DNA from: Penicillium oxalicum
Taxonomy: Eukaryota; Ascomycota; Eurotiomycetes; Eurotiales; Aspergillaceae
Direction: 5' to 3'
Length of the DNA stretch: 64,000 bases
Assembly (NCBI RefSeq): GCF_001723175.1
Contig: NC_064655.1
Span: 248,001-312,000 of the forward strand
Of this stretch, positions 21,601-34,800 are shown piece by piece. The notes beneath the pieces were generated by a model that searched no databases, was not told the DNA's origin, and saw only the letters and a program-made list of their open reading frames with translations. A program made the position numbers and the translations under genes. Position 1 is the first letter of the stretch. Each line of letters opens with the position of its first letter.

Positions 21601-24600
21601 TCAAGCTTTTTGGAAAACCATCACATGTGTTCCAGCATCCTCATCTGAGAGTCCAGTTGTTCCATAAACTCGTTCGTGTGCAACACAGACGAGGCCAGCC
21701 CCTTCCGCCATCTGCTTGAAATGTTGAGGATACGTTTTCTGTTCCACTTCGTAGTCGAGGCCGGCTATGAGGGCTTGTAATTCCAACCACTGAAGTCGCC
21801 AAAACGCGAGTTTTGGATCCGATACCTTAGTTGTGAATCCACGCTGCTCCGTTCGGGAAAGCAGTTCTCTGCACAGGGCTTCTGCATCATCAACACCACC
21901 GATATCAGCATGAAATTTGGCATGTGGAATGGTGTGGTTGTAATCGTCGACGAAGTCCCGTTCCGACGGGGTAAGCATTTCCCTTTCTGCTCCCGACCAG
22001 GGGAAACATAACGGGGTCATATATGCCAGATGGTGTCGAAGCAAATTAAGCATTCGTTCTGTCCGCGTCGTAAATGGAGAGATCATTTCGTCGGCGATAC
22101 ACCAATATCCTCCAGGTCGCAACCACTCTATGCTGCGCTGAAGGAATGCGTCTGTGTTGAAATGATGAGATGCGCCCGTCGACATAATGTAATCAACTCC
22201 TTCGGGTTCCACCGGTAGATTCAGGAAGTCTTCTTGAAGGCATTTGACTCTAGAATTGTTTCTGAAATGGTCTTTGAGATATTGAAAAGCAACGTCACTG
22301 GGCTCAATTGCCAGAATTTCGGTATGCGGCATTAGCTCACAGAATGCAAGAAGGTTGCTGCCGGGACCCGGTCCAACATCCATGGCACGTGAAGAAGGTT
22401 TCGTAATAAACTTGGTGACCATTGTAGCTAAGGCTACCGTTTGGCGAAAATAGGCGGGGTGAACCAGCTCAAAGAAATTGTAATCGTCAACGTTGATTCT
22501 TTTCTCGAATGTTGCTGCTGCGTTCTTGGTGGTTCCGTTGAGATCAATAAAAGCACCGGCCTTTTGTTGAGAGCTTCTGATGGCCTGTGCGGGCAAAGTC
22601 GGCGTTCCTTGGTGGGTCAAGATCTCTGCTGCTAGGGAGGCTAACAGCATACTGTCACCCTGAGCAATGGATAAGAGCTTTGCCATGGCTTTGTTAGCTT
22701 CCTGAGGGGCTATCAAATGGAGAGATCGATTATCGAGTTCGTATGCGAGTCGATACAACGTTTGTGCAGTAGGTTTGGGATGGGTCAGCAAATCCGAAAC
22801 TGCGTCTAGAAGACCACTGTAGGACGATTTGTAAGAGTTGTATCGCCGGGCGGAAAGCATAATAAGCACGGGTTCGTCATTCTGCAACCAGTAACACTGG
22901 ACAGCCCAATGATACGGACCAGTGAGTGCCTTTGCTAATCCTTGAGCCGCGAGAGCTCGAAGTGAGACCGCGTCCAGGTCGTGATTGGTGGTAAAGATAA
23001 CTTTCTCGGCAGCAATACCATTGCTGATTCCAATGAGTGATTGACGAATTTGTTCAGACAAATCATCCGATGACAACATGTCTACATTGATGATCTTGCT
23101 TCCCCTGTGAATCGCCACAGCTGGAGAATTTCTTCCAAGCGGATGGAGGTTTGGAACACACTGCTGATTTATAGCCTTGCTGAGTTCTCCTAATGCATTT
23201 CCCTCAAACAGAGTGTGATGGGTTGTGCTAACATGGTGTACCTGCAACAGCGGATAGTTGTTGGCCCACCATTGAGAAACCCCAGATTTCAGTGTGTCAT
23301 TTGTTGAAACATAGAGACCCCTTCCGCGGTATTTCGGCTGTCCCCTCAGGCTCAGCATCAGCGGGCCAAGCTTTGTGAAGTGTTGCTGAACGTACACCCT
23401 TTGGTCATGCCCGAAAAGCTGAAGACCATGTTGGAGCTCGTCATCAATGGCAGTGGGATCCAGCTTGCTAATATCTGTGACTTCGTAGATCCCAGGATCT
23501 AGCAAAACGACGGATTTTAGATTCGCAGCGTGCCATTCACACCACATTGAAGCCATCTTTAAGGCGATCAAAGCTCCGGAAGAGTATCCACCGAGAATCA
23601 CGCAGTGATCTGACGGCACGTGTTCCTTGAGAGCTGTGAGATAAAAGACTGCCCAGTCATATACTGTCTGCGGCCCTTGTGGCCGCCCAAAGAAAGGATC
23701 GTGTACAATCAAGACATTGAGGGCGTCATGCAACATGGGAACCAGTCCTGCGAAGACACTTCCTAATCCCCAGAAGCCGTGTATCAGAATCAAAGTCGTA
23801 CGGTTGTTGTCCCGGGCGTGCAGCTCTAGGTACGAATGTGACATTCCAGGATCAAAGCCATTAGTAGCTCGGAGATTGATCTCCTGGCACAATTCTTCTG
23901 GACTGGAGTGCCGATAGAGGTCGCGGAGAATTAGATTGCAATGCAAGCGTGTGTTGATTCTAGAGAGTAGGCGTGTGGCCATGAGAGAGTGGCCGCCGAC
24001 ATCGAAGAAGTTATCTGTGATGCCAATCTCGAAGCCTAAAACCCCGGCGAATTCTTCACAGATGGCCCGCTCCTTGTCGGTTCGGGGAGGAACTACCCGG
24101 CGAGAATCTTGGACTGTGGCTGTGTTCGTCATTAATGCCGCAAGCGCTCGCCGGTCAACCTTTCCGTTCGCATTGAGAGGCATCTCATCCAAGACCCTAA
24201 TCCGTGACGGAATCATGTACGCTGGTAGCACAGCACGTAGGGCGTTACGAAGTAGCGTTTCCAGGTCTTGGTATAGTCCGAAACCAACCTGCGGTATCGT
24301 CAAATATTGCTCTGCAGTAATCCGACGTGTATCGGCAGAGTATACTGAGGTATTGTAGCGGTGGACAGTAACAAATGCGACCAGTTCAACATCACCTTCC
24401 AGCTCTCGGGCCATGGCGGCGGCATCGCTGACCAAATCCTCTCGTAGTAAAGAGTCCTCCACTTCTGCCAGCTCGACACGGTGCCCGCGTATCTTGACCT
24501 GGTGGTCCATACGCCCGAAGAACTCGAGCTCGCCGTCAGTAGGCCGATAACGCACACGGTCTCCAGTTCGATAAACTCGTATGAGCTGTCCGTTGATTTC

Positions 24601-27600
24601 AAGATGAACGAATCTGTCAGTATCTAGTGCCGGATCGGTGTATCCTCGAGCCAATCCATCACCGGTTACGACAAGTTCGCCCATCACGCCAAGCGGGACA
24701 AGTCGATGCTGCGGATCCATGACAAATGCACCAGAATTGCTGATTGCACGACCAATAGGAACTCCGTTGACATTGTTTCCATGACGCGGGATAACGTAGA
24801 ATGTGCTTGAGGTTGTGTTTTCGGTAGGCCCATATGCATTGATGAACTTCCCTTGAATAAACATCCTTGCCTCGGTGGCATCACGATGGTCCAAACGGTC
24901 GCCCGCCGAAACAAGGGTAGTGATTCCAGTAAGGAGATTGGGAATGTGCCTAAGGAATTGCTTCAGCAGAGCTGGTGTGAACATAGCAGCCTTGACTCCC
25001 TGTTCCTTTAAGACACGACCCAAGGCATGGACATCCAAAAGAGTTCTATGATCAATACAGACCAGCGTGCCGCCGTTGAGGAGCGCCATATATATTTCCC
25101 ACGTCGCATTATCAAACGCAATGTTGGTGATATGGGCTATGGGAACGGCTGCTTGAGCTTGTGTCATCACGTTGGTGTTTTTGACCAGCCGTACAATACC
25201 GCGGTGCTCTACCATCACTCCCTTGGGCCGGCCGGTCGACCCCGAGGTAAACATGACGTACGCGAGGCTTGTTGCGGACGGTTCGGGGCGCACAATGTTA
25301 TTGGTGCTGGTGGCTCTGCCAGGGTGGTCGAGGGTGTTCGCAATAGGGAGAAACTCGACATCGGTAAGCGTTAAGACTGGGGCCGTCACTCCGGCACCTA
25401 GTAGCACGAGCTTGGGACCGACAACGGTGGATAAGATGCTTTCGATACGCCCAGGCGGCACGTTGACATCCAACGGCAGGTAGGCGAGGTTGGCCTTGAG
25501 ATACCGAGGAAGGCGACGATGGTCTCACACGATCGCGGAGCGAGCACTCCGACCATGGTCTCTGGGCGGAGTTCCTGTCGAGCCAGCCAGTCGGCCAGGC
25601 GATCGGATTGAGCGTCCAGTTCCGCGTATGTGAGCTGGGAGGAGGCGTCCTTGACTGCGACCGTGTTGGCCGAGATGGCAGCCTGTTGGCGGAACAGAGC
25701 CGGCACGCTAGAATCGCGTGGATAGTCTGTACGGGCCACTTGGGTGAGGCCCATGTCAGCGAGAGCGGCAAGGCCGCGTGTTAACGGCACAGTCGCAATA
25801 GAGACGGTCGGGTCTGCGAGACCGCGCTCGAGGATCTCGAAGAAGACGGAAGTTATGCAGTGGATCGACGAGGCGTCGAAAAGATCAGTCGCGAACAGGA
25901 CTTGACCGCGTACGCAATCGTTTTGTTGGAAGAAATTGAACTCGAGGTCAAACCTGGACGTCTTTGTTTCTCCTACAGAGTGTGTCTCCAACCCACGAAT
26001 CTGAAAGTTGTTGATATTTTCCTGGGCGTTAAAGGAGATGATATTTTGGACGAGAGGATTTCGAGAAAGATCGCGAGGCCCTGGTCGACATTCTGCGACG
26101 ATTCGATCGAACGGTACGTCTTGATGTGCGGCCGCTTCTGCGGTTGTGAGCAAAACTTGTCGGACAAGAGCTTGGAAGGATTCATCTTTAACCGTCGTCC
26201 TGATGCATTGTAAATTAACAAAGAAGCCGATGATGTCTTCTAGCTCTTGTCGATTGCGACCGTTACTTAAAGTCCCGATTGTGGCATCTTCAGCGCCCGT
26301 GAGGCGGTAGTGCGTCGCCCTGAAGGCAGCGAGAAGCACCGCAAATGGCGTAGCCTGCGTCTTCTTGCAGAATTGCTCGAGGCTGCGGTACAGCACACCT
26401 TCGATTGCGACCTCATGCACCTCGGCCACGCCGGACAGCGCGGTAGGTCGAGGCTTATCATTCAGGAACTCAGCTGGCTGGCTCCCATCCAGCTGCCGCT
26501 TCCAGTACTCTAGCTGCCGTTGGTGTTCAATTGTCTGCTCCGTTTGCTTCTGCCATACCGCAAAGTCCTTGTATTGAATAGGCAGGGGATGCACCTGTGA
26601 CAGCGGATCTTGGCCACGGACAGCGGCCGAGTAGAATTTCGACAGCTCACGCTGGAGAATGTCTAGCGACCATCCATCGGAGATAATGTGGTGCATGACT
26701 ATGGAGAGGACGTGATCGTCCTCGGCAAGACGGAAGATCGCGGTCCTCCATCCGGGCTCGGTCTCGAGCTTGAAGGGGGTGGTATGTTCCTGATGGAGGG
26801 TTTGTGTCAGGGTCTCCCAGCTACCGCCGGGTATCGGGATGACCCTTGCCTGCTTAGGCGCGAACTCGTGGATGACCTGCAGGTCCACACCATCTCGGTG
26901 CATGAAGGTGGTCCGTAGCGGCTCGTGGCGTTCCTCGAGGGCCAGTAACGCCACGTTCAGCGCATCTAGATGGAGTGGCCCGCGTAGACGCGTGGCAAGG
27001 GGCACCAGATACCACGTTGATTCTGGATACAAGCGATCGATGAACCAGAGACGGCCTTGTGCGAACGACTGCTCTACTGGTCCGTCGACGTGACTTCGCG
27101 GAATAGAGATGTACTTTGTTTCTCCAAGTGATTGACCCGCTTTTGCGGCCAAATCTGCCACGATTGGGCACGCGAACACATCTCTGACGGTGAGGGAAAC
27201 GTCTAGCCGTCGGTTGATCCGCGATACCACGCGAGTGGCCATAAGCGAGTGACCGCCGAGATCGAAGAAGTTGTCTGTTAGGCCAACCTCCATCCCTAGA
27301 ACATGGGCAAACTCTTCACATAGCGCTCGCTCTACGGGCGTCTGCGCCGGGACAATGCTGCGCGGGCCCTTGTTCTCCGAGAGGGTGAGTGCGAGCTGTT
27401 GCAATGCGCGGCGGTCGACCTTCCCATTTGGATTTAGCGGCATGCTGTCCAGAACGGTGATCCGCGACGGGATCATGTATGACGGCAACGTGGCCTGTAG
27501 AGCACATCGTAGGTAGGATTCAATCTTTTGGGTCTCTTGCCGCCGTAGTGGTCGATTCGTGAATGAGCCTGCGGGCCTGCCTTGGTGGTCCGTCTGGAAT

Positions 27601-30600
27601 TGGAATAATGGACGCTGGCCTTCTACACGGTGGAAAATGGCGTCAAGGGCGCCCCGTAGCGAACTTTGACGAGCCCAGCTGAGCTCGACGCGAAACCCTG
27701 CTGCCTCCGCTAGCTCCGATATATCATAGGCCGATAGCGCAGGGCAGCATCGCGCTGATGCGCGAACTGCTGCCAGCCAGTCTGCTTGGTCCTCCGCTGT
27801 TTCATCGTTCACGCCATCGTCCAGCACTTGTGCTAAATGCCGTTCAAGGACAGTCTTGCTGTAAGGGATGTTACTCACAGCTACAAGGTCCGATGCTGAG
27901 GAGTCGTGTAAGAGGCGTAGGAGTCCCGTGCGGTTAAGGTGTTCAGCTTGGAAGTCAGTCCACATTCCACTGCTAATATCACGGACTAGTCGGGGTGGCC
28001 CATCATAGCGCCTTAAATATATCACAGCAGCGAAGCGATAGCAGCTCAACTCATTCGTTGCTTTCATTCGTTTCGGTAGAATCTCGACATGCTCAATTCG
28101 ATCGGGGAAGCGGCTCAGTAGGCTTGTGAAAAAGCCCGGGTCAATGAGCAGCTCTTCCTCGGTCTCCTCAATCGTCGCCATATTGCGCCGCATATCCGAC
28201 TTTGTAGCTCTGTCACCTAGAGTGTGTAGGGACTTGCTGACTTTGAATTCTCGATATAAGGCAAGGGAGCGTATATCGCCGAAAAATATGCGCTCTACGG
28301 TCTTTAGCCGAAGAATACTCTCCACCGTGTTGAGGAGATATTGGGCGCTAGAGAAGTACTGTGCCACCGAATTGACAATCACGAGATTGGGAGACACCAG
28401 GGGGCCTAGTTTCCCAATATCTGCAGCCGTACCAACTCTAATGTCGACTTTTTCTGCAAGGCTAGGATCGGCGCTAGCGACGTTGGCGACGAAGGAGACG
28501 GCCGCTGCAGACGGGTCAAGCCCAACATAACATTGAAGGTGTTCTGCGAGGTTGAACAGGATCATGCCAGTGCCTGTTCCGATTTCGAGGACGTTTTCCA
28601 GTGGCCCGGTCGCCTGAATGGCTGCAATGGTCTCGTCTAGCCACTCATTCATCTGGGCCCGGTCGATCGGCTCTCCATCGTACATCGACTTCCAACCCAT
28701 GAAGTCTCTACCAAGACGGTTGGTTGTGATGGTATCAATTTTCGCATAAGTGCGGTTATCGAAGAGGCTCGTCCATGCCCGGATTTGCTCTCCCTCATCA
28801 TTTTTCCCGCAAACATTCTCCTCCTGTTCTGGCTGCAAGGATGCCACTTCCCAGTCGATGGTGACGAAGCTGATTAATTCTGATTCTGTACCCCGTACTG
28901 CGTGGGCTAGAACAACAGCATCTTTGACCAGACAATCGTTTACCAATGTATGCTCCACCTCGCCCATTTCGATGCGGTGACCACGGATCTTGACCTGATA
29001 GTCCATGCGCCCGAAAAATTCAAGCTGAGCGTCACGCGGTCGGTATCGGCCGCGGTCCCCAGTGCGATATGCCTTCACTCGTCTTTCGTTGACCTCAATA
29101 TGTTGAAATCGTCCCTGATCCAGACTCGCATCGGTATAACCCCGGGCTACTCCGTCACCTATGAGAACAATTTCTCCCATCACTCCTAACGGCACGACCT
29201 GCTGCCTTGGGTCCATGACCAGTACCCCAGAGTTACTTATCGTACGACCAATCGGGACGTTGTCCACAATCGCATCGCGTCTTGAGATGCGATATATAGC
29301 AGTATAGCCCGTGTTCTCTGTATTGCCGTAACAGTTCAGAACACTGCCTTTAACCAATCGTTGTGCGTTAAAGGCATCCTGGGTCCTGAATATCTCGCCT
29401 CCGATAATCAAAACATCCAATGCGCGAAGTGCGGAGGGCATTTCATCAATCAATTGCCTCAGGAGGGAAGGGGCGCAGTACATGGCAGTGATTCCTTCTC
29501 CCAGGAATACCCGGCTCAGACAGACTGGGTCCAGCACTGTCATATGATCAATGCAGATAACCGTGCCGCCGTTGAGGAGGGCTGCATAGATCTCCCATGT
29601 CGCTGCGTCAAAGGCCAGATTGGCAATATGGGCTATGGGAACGGCTGCTTGAGCTTGTGTCATCACGTTGGTGTTTTTGACCAGCCGTACAATACCGCGG
29701 TGCTCTACCATCACTCCCTTGGGCCGGCCGGTCGACCCCGAGGTAAACATGACGTACGCGAGGCTTGTTGCGGACGGTTCGGGGCGCACAATGTTATTGG
29801 TGCTGGTGGCTCTGCCAGGGTGGTCGAGGGTGTTCGCAATAGGGAGAAACTCGACATCGGTAAGCGTTAAGACTGGGGCCGTCACTCCGGCACCTAGTAG
29901 CACGAGCTTGGGACCGACAACGGTGGATAAGATGCTTTCGATACGCCCAGGCGGCACGTTGACATCCAACGGCAGGTAGGCGAGGTTGGCCTTGAGGATA
30001 CCAAGGAAGGCGACGATGGTCTCACACGATCGCGGAGCGAGCACTCCGACCATGGTCTCTGGGCGGAGTTCCTGTCGAGCCAGCCAGTCGGCCAGGCGAT
30101 CGGATTGAGCGTCCAGTTCCGCGTATGTGAGCTGGGAGGAGGCGTCCTTGACTGCGACCGTGTTGGCCGAGATGGCAGCCTGTTGGCGGAACAGAGCCGG
30201 CACGCTAGAATCGCGTGGATAGTCTGTACGGGCCACTTGGGTGAGGCCCATGTCAGCGAGAGCGGCAAGGCCGCGTGTTAACGGCACAGTCGCAATAGAG
30301 ACGGTCGGGTCTGCGAGACCGCGCTCGAGGATCTCGAAGAAGACGGAAGTCATGCAGTGGATCGACGAGGCGTCGAAAAGCTCGTTCGAAAACATAACAT
30401 AACCATGCATATGGCTATCTTGTTGAAAAAAGTGAAACTCAAGATCAAATCTAGACGTTCGTGTCTCGCCTACCGACTCCGTATCAAGCCCGGCAAGTCC
30501 AAGTTTACCAATGTTCTGTTGAGAGTGGACGGCAAACACAGATTGTACCAATGGATTACGCGACAAATCCCGGGCGCCTGGCCGGAGTTCCGCAACAATC

Positions 30601-31748
30601 CTCTCGAAGGGTACATCTTGATGCGCGGCTGCTTCTGCAGTAGTAGACAGGACTCTTTGAACCAAGGTTTCGAATGTTTCCTCCTCTACCGTGACACGGA
30701 TGCATTGAAGGTTGACGAAGAATCCAATGATGTTCTCTAGTTCTTGTCGATTCCGGTTCGCGACCGGCGTACCGATCGTGGCATCTTCAGCGCCCGTGAG
30801 GCGGTAGTGCGTCGCCCTGAAGGCAGCGAGAAGCACCGCAAATGGCGTAGCCTGCGTCTTCTTGCAGAATTGCTCGAGGCTGCGGTACAGCACACCTTCG
30901 ATTGCGACCTCATGCACCTCGGCCACGCCGGACAGCGCGGTAGGTCGAGGCTTATCATTCAGGAACTCAGCTGGCTGGCTCCCATCCAGCTGCCGCTTCC
31001 AGTACTCTAGCTGCCGTTGGTGTTCAATTGTCTGCTCCGTTTGCTTCTGCCATACCGCAAAGTCCTTGTATTGAATAGGCAGGGGATGCACCTGTGACAG
31101 CGGATCTTGGCCACGGACAGCGGCCGAGTAGAATTTCGACAGCTCACGCTGGAGAATGTCTAGCGACCATCCATCGGAGATAATGTGGTGCATGACTATG
31201 GAGAGGACGTGATCGTCCTCGGCAAGACGGAAGATCGCGGTCCTCCATCCGGGCTCGGTCTCGAGCTTGAAGGGGGTGGTATGTTCCTGATGGAGGGTTT
31301 GTGTCAGGGTCTCCCAGCTACCGCCGGGTATCGGGATGACCCTTGCCTGCTTAGGCGCGAACTCGTGGATGACCTGCAGGTCCACACCATCTCGGTGCAT
31401 GAAGGTGGTCCGCAGCGGCTCGTGGCGTTCCTCGAGGGCCAGTAACGCCACGTTCAGCGCATCTAGATGGAGTGGCCCGCGTAGACGCGTGGCAAGGGGC
31501 ACCAGATACCACGTTGATTCTGGATACAAGCGATCGATGAACCAGAGACGGCCTTGCGCGAACGACTGCTCTACTGGTCCGTCGACGTGACTTCGCGGAA
31601 TAGAGATGTACTTTGTTTCTTGAACCGACTGGTTGACCTCGCGAAATGAATGGTTGAGCAGCCGGTCATCGTCATCGCTAATTCCCAGGTTAACAAAGCT
31701 ACTTGGAGGCTGTAAATGAGAACCTTGGCCTTCCTCGATCTTCAGCAT
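21601..31748 (-). CDS. Two-module NRPS, C-A-nMT-T-C-A-T-TE-MT, with frameshift
   Basis: ATG at 31748, stop at 21601. Domains in order (nt, descending): C1 31620-30380 with HHIISDGWS; A1 from 30260 with FTSGSTGRPKG (29745) and YRTGDRGRYRP; N-methyltransferase about 28860-27560 with VLEIGTGTGM, inserted between A8 and A10 (NPNGKVDRRAL, 27430); T1 with DLGGHSLMA (27250); C2 27123-25883, also HHIISDGWS; A2 to 24110; T2 with DVGGHSLMA (23990); TE with GYSSG (23590) and a later HH; a linker of about 220 aa; then a class I SAM methyltransferase with AMDVGPGPGSN (22370). The style is that of fungal N-methylating synthetases (enniatin/aureobasidin group). It should activate two amino acids, N-methylate the first, and release by TE. 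Each A domain has a complete-looking core. One base is missing between 25500 and 25501 in the module 2 copy of a repeated segment, splitting the frame (31748-25398 and 25473-21601). This is either an assembly error in the repeat or a true null; both sides look under constraint, so I favour one gene. Confidence 0.9.
25130..25883 (-). repeat. NRPS repeat block 1, module 2 copy
   Basis: Counterpart of 29626-30380. It lacks one G of the forward-strand run CTTGAGGATACC at 25500/25501, which shifts the reading frame of A2 within the GILKANLAYLP region. Confidence 0.9.
26281..27123 (-). repeat. NRPS repeat block 2, module 2 copy
   Basis: Counterpart of 30778-31620 at a constant offset of 4497. It is separated from block 1 by about 400 bp of diverged C-domain C-lobe. 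Confidence 0.9.
29626..30380 (-). repeat. NRPS repeat block 1, module 1 copy
   Basis: About 755 bp nearly identical to 25130-25883. It covers the C-A linker and the N-terminal A subdomain through core A3. Similarity stops just before the FDxxTW motif of the substrate pocket and, upstream, at the end of the C domain. Only one substitution (30003 A against 25506 G) and one indel were seen. Confidence 0.9.
30778..31620 (-). repeat. NRPS repeat block 2, module 1 copy
   Basis: 843 bp nearly identical to 26281-27123, covering the N-lobe of the condensation domain, including HHIISDGWS, up to EDATIGT. The C-lobes that follow are clearly diverged. I noticed two or three substitutions only. Confidence 0.9.
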
Positions 31749-31855
31749 GATGCCAATCTAAGCGGTCTGACTTCGTTTCTGAGATTTGAAAATTGAAATA
31801 TATTGAAGATTTTTAAGTCGTTGTACCCCCCTATTCCTGGGCTCACATCTCCCGC

Positions 31856-31865
31856 TTTATATATT
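31856..31865 (-). promoter_or_regulatory. TATA-like element upstream of the NRPS
   Basis: On the minus strand the sequence reads TATATAAAG about 110 nt before the NRPS ATG, a usual TATA position for a fungal promoter with a moderate 5' leader. I saw no clear CGG(N)CCG binding site beside it. Confidence 0.35.
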
Positions 31866-34800
31866 CGCATGAATACCCTAGTATTGCCCCCAATTCCTGT
31901 TCATCTTCTCCCTTGTCTACAAAAGTACCGACTCATTTCTTTGAACATCGCGATGGTATTTTTCTCTGTGGGGTCGCCATTCGCACTTCAGTGGAGATTA
32001 CCCACTGACCAACCGCATTTGACCTTTTTAGCCCCATCGTACAGCAATAATACACCACCAACCGTTAGCGCCGCTGTGCCCAGCTGCACTCACGCCATTG
32101 CGGAGAATTCCGCTATCACTCTACTCACCCGAATAATTGTTTGGAACGCCTAACTGTGTAACACCCAATCACCACTCCCCTGAACAAATCGAACATCTGA
32201 TGATCGTTAAGTTTGTGCAATCGGCCGATTGTCGTCTATGGGTAAAGAATGGACATGGAAACCCAAATTTGTGCAGTGATCGACTCAAGTCTTTGAACCT
32301 ATATTAAGTGACAATACTTACCACCGAAGTCTTTTATCGACCCAAACTATCGGCATTACTGATTCCATAAAAATCCTCGAGCCTTAGAGCTCGCGGAGAA
32401 TTTTGCATTAGACCTAATGGCATACCATTTCTTTTTGCAATAGAAGCTAGCAGTGATCGTACAGATCTCTATAGTATCCTGACCTTGCCCCCGTAAAACT
32501 CTTATCCAATAGTGGTCTCCCCAAGTGCACAGTTTCTCTTATGATAATCGTCCCCTTAAAACAAATCTTCTTTGTGCCACTTTTGCCGCGGGGGTTTTTA
32601 CTTCTAAATTTCGCTGCTATCGGGATGCGACCACTCCTGCACATGCATTGGCTAGTAGCCTTAAGCAAGAAATATCATTGTTAGTTCATTTTAGCACCAT
32701 GCCTCCACATTGATAATCCTCCGTGACACCAGAGTAACATCACCAGTATTATTACCTCGTTTCTCTCCTAAATACTAGGCCTTTCTGGTGTAATAAAAAA
32801 TTGAGCTTCTTTTGAGACGTTAGAGTAATGAGAACATTAACCCAAAATGCTCCATAGCTTGCATTCTCAGATTTTGCCGTCATTTCTTAAGTTACCAACC
32901 CAAAAAAGTCTAGTTAATGGCCACTCTATATTATCGGATAATATCGCTATATGAATCATTGACTAAAATCAGTATCTGTAGCTCGGTAGGCATGGGATAT
33001 TGACACAGACAATAAAATCCAGGGTAGTGTCATGCAAAGACAATGTCCGGTCACTTTTGTGCAGCGGTTAAATCCAGTCACATATGCATGGTCAAGCACA
33101 TTGTTCGGCAAAGATATTGAAATCTGATACAACATCACGAAGCGATGTTTTTTAATTTACACGTGGATGAGAGGCGTAGTGCAAATAGCAGGATGGAATA
33201 GGGGCACGGTCTGTGATCGTTATCGTTACCGCCCCTACATGAGGCTATGTTCGGTTCTGGCATCTCCGCCGCGCAATATGCCCGATCATGCATATGTGAT
33301 TGAGAATCAACTAACGCTGTACGAATTTGTCATAATTCTTTATTTGCCAGTCGCTTTTGATAAGACTCACAGGGGCTGTATGTACTTACAGGGGCTGTAT
33401 GTCACATACTAGTAAGCAGTTCAGCCTTGACCGCAATGCTTCTGTTACCAGTCCCAATTACAAGTATTGTTAGGGGGTCTGTATCGCAGGTCAGAGAACC
33501 TGTTGGCTAGGCAGAGAGTCCAAGTCTATGGGGTCTGAATTCAAAGACTGAATCTTGGAGTCCGGGTAGACTCCACTAGTTTCCACAATATATACGTGGG
33601 GTTCCCGCGTACCGAGCCCCCACAGCACCGTAAGGGTTATTACCCTAAGGCGACGCGGGGTCGATTCGATCGTGAATCGTCTCGAGTCACCACATATGAC
33701 TTGCGCCGTGACAAGTATTCCACATATCATGCTGTATATCAAACATAACGAGAATCGCGGTCGAGAACGGTATAAAAAAAAGGCTCAATGTGGCTTCCCC
33801 CGACTGAAGGCTTCATTGATTGACCAACATTAGGCCAGAAATTAGCAACTACTTGGGCAACTAGGTTCTGATTCTGATGTCAGTATTACGCTGCCTGTTA
33901 CTTGGCTTCCCCTCTTTCGGTCTTTCGGCCATTGCTTGACTGATAAATCCTCTTTTGTTATTGAGTTGGGGGTGGGAGGGGTGGCTTGGCTTTTTAGGCT
34001 TATCACTGAGCAATTAAAATACAGAGCTGACAACCCCGGCACAGGCCGAACACGGAGAGCCATTTAGCCGTAAGCCCAAATCAAGCATCAGTAACCAGCA
34101 CTGGCTGTTTACCGATTCTGAACACAGCTAGAAGACCCATGCTAGGCTGTTCCTTATTAAATGGCTCTAGGTGTCACTATTTTATAGGACGTTGTGTACA
34201 TACAGGTTCACTAGAAGCCAAAAGGTGCGGAAGAATTTCGCTATTACCGAAAGAGTGTGTATATTTAAAGCACCCTGGGCCGGGGGGAGGCAAATCAAGA
34301 ATCTGTCTGGGGCAGGCTTAAATTAACAGGCAGTCTAAGATTTGCTGGATTACCGAACTATCTTAAAGAAAGGTTTGACACTTTACCCACACACGCTTCC
34401 TTCCCAGCACCCACTCAGAATGCGCTAATCCAACTGTAGCTAGATGAAGTAGCTGTTGTGAGGCAACGCTGTTCTACTGACTGCGAGAATGTCTGAAGTC
34501 TGGCGATTCGGGCTAGATACCCTTGTGGGTCTCCAGGCCAAAAAAAACGTGTGCCAGGGTCTGTTTCACGCCAGTAGCGTCGTTTAAGATAACGAGATTT
34601 TGACATAGTAACCTAGGCCCTTGCTTGAGACGATGTAACGTTGTCAAGACTTGTGGTGACCGTTCCTACTGCGGAACTGCTGTATTCCCTGACAGAACCC
34701 CGCAGAGGCTGTTTGCCACGTAAGGTAATTGCGAGACCATGTTCACAATTTAGTCAATTACGTATCCATTCAAGAAATCGGAAAATTTGCCCAATAGCAG

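Noticed and set aside
25490..25510. An intron that would skip the frameshift
   Set aside because: No GT-AG pair of plausible length removes the shift without deleting core A2 sequence.
25027..31590. Plus-strand ORFs inside the NRPS (80-170 aa)
   Set aside because: Antisense shadows of conserved coding DNA; they are duplicated simply because the modules are.
21601..31748. Two separate NRPS genes (31748-25398 and 25473-21601)
   Set aside because: The split is one missing base inside a duplicated block; the second frame starts mid A domain and the two overlap, so one gene is simpler.
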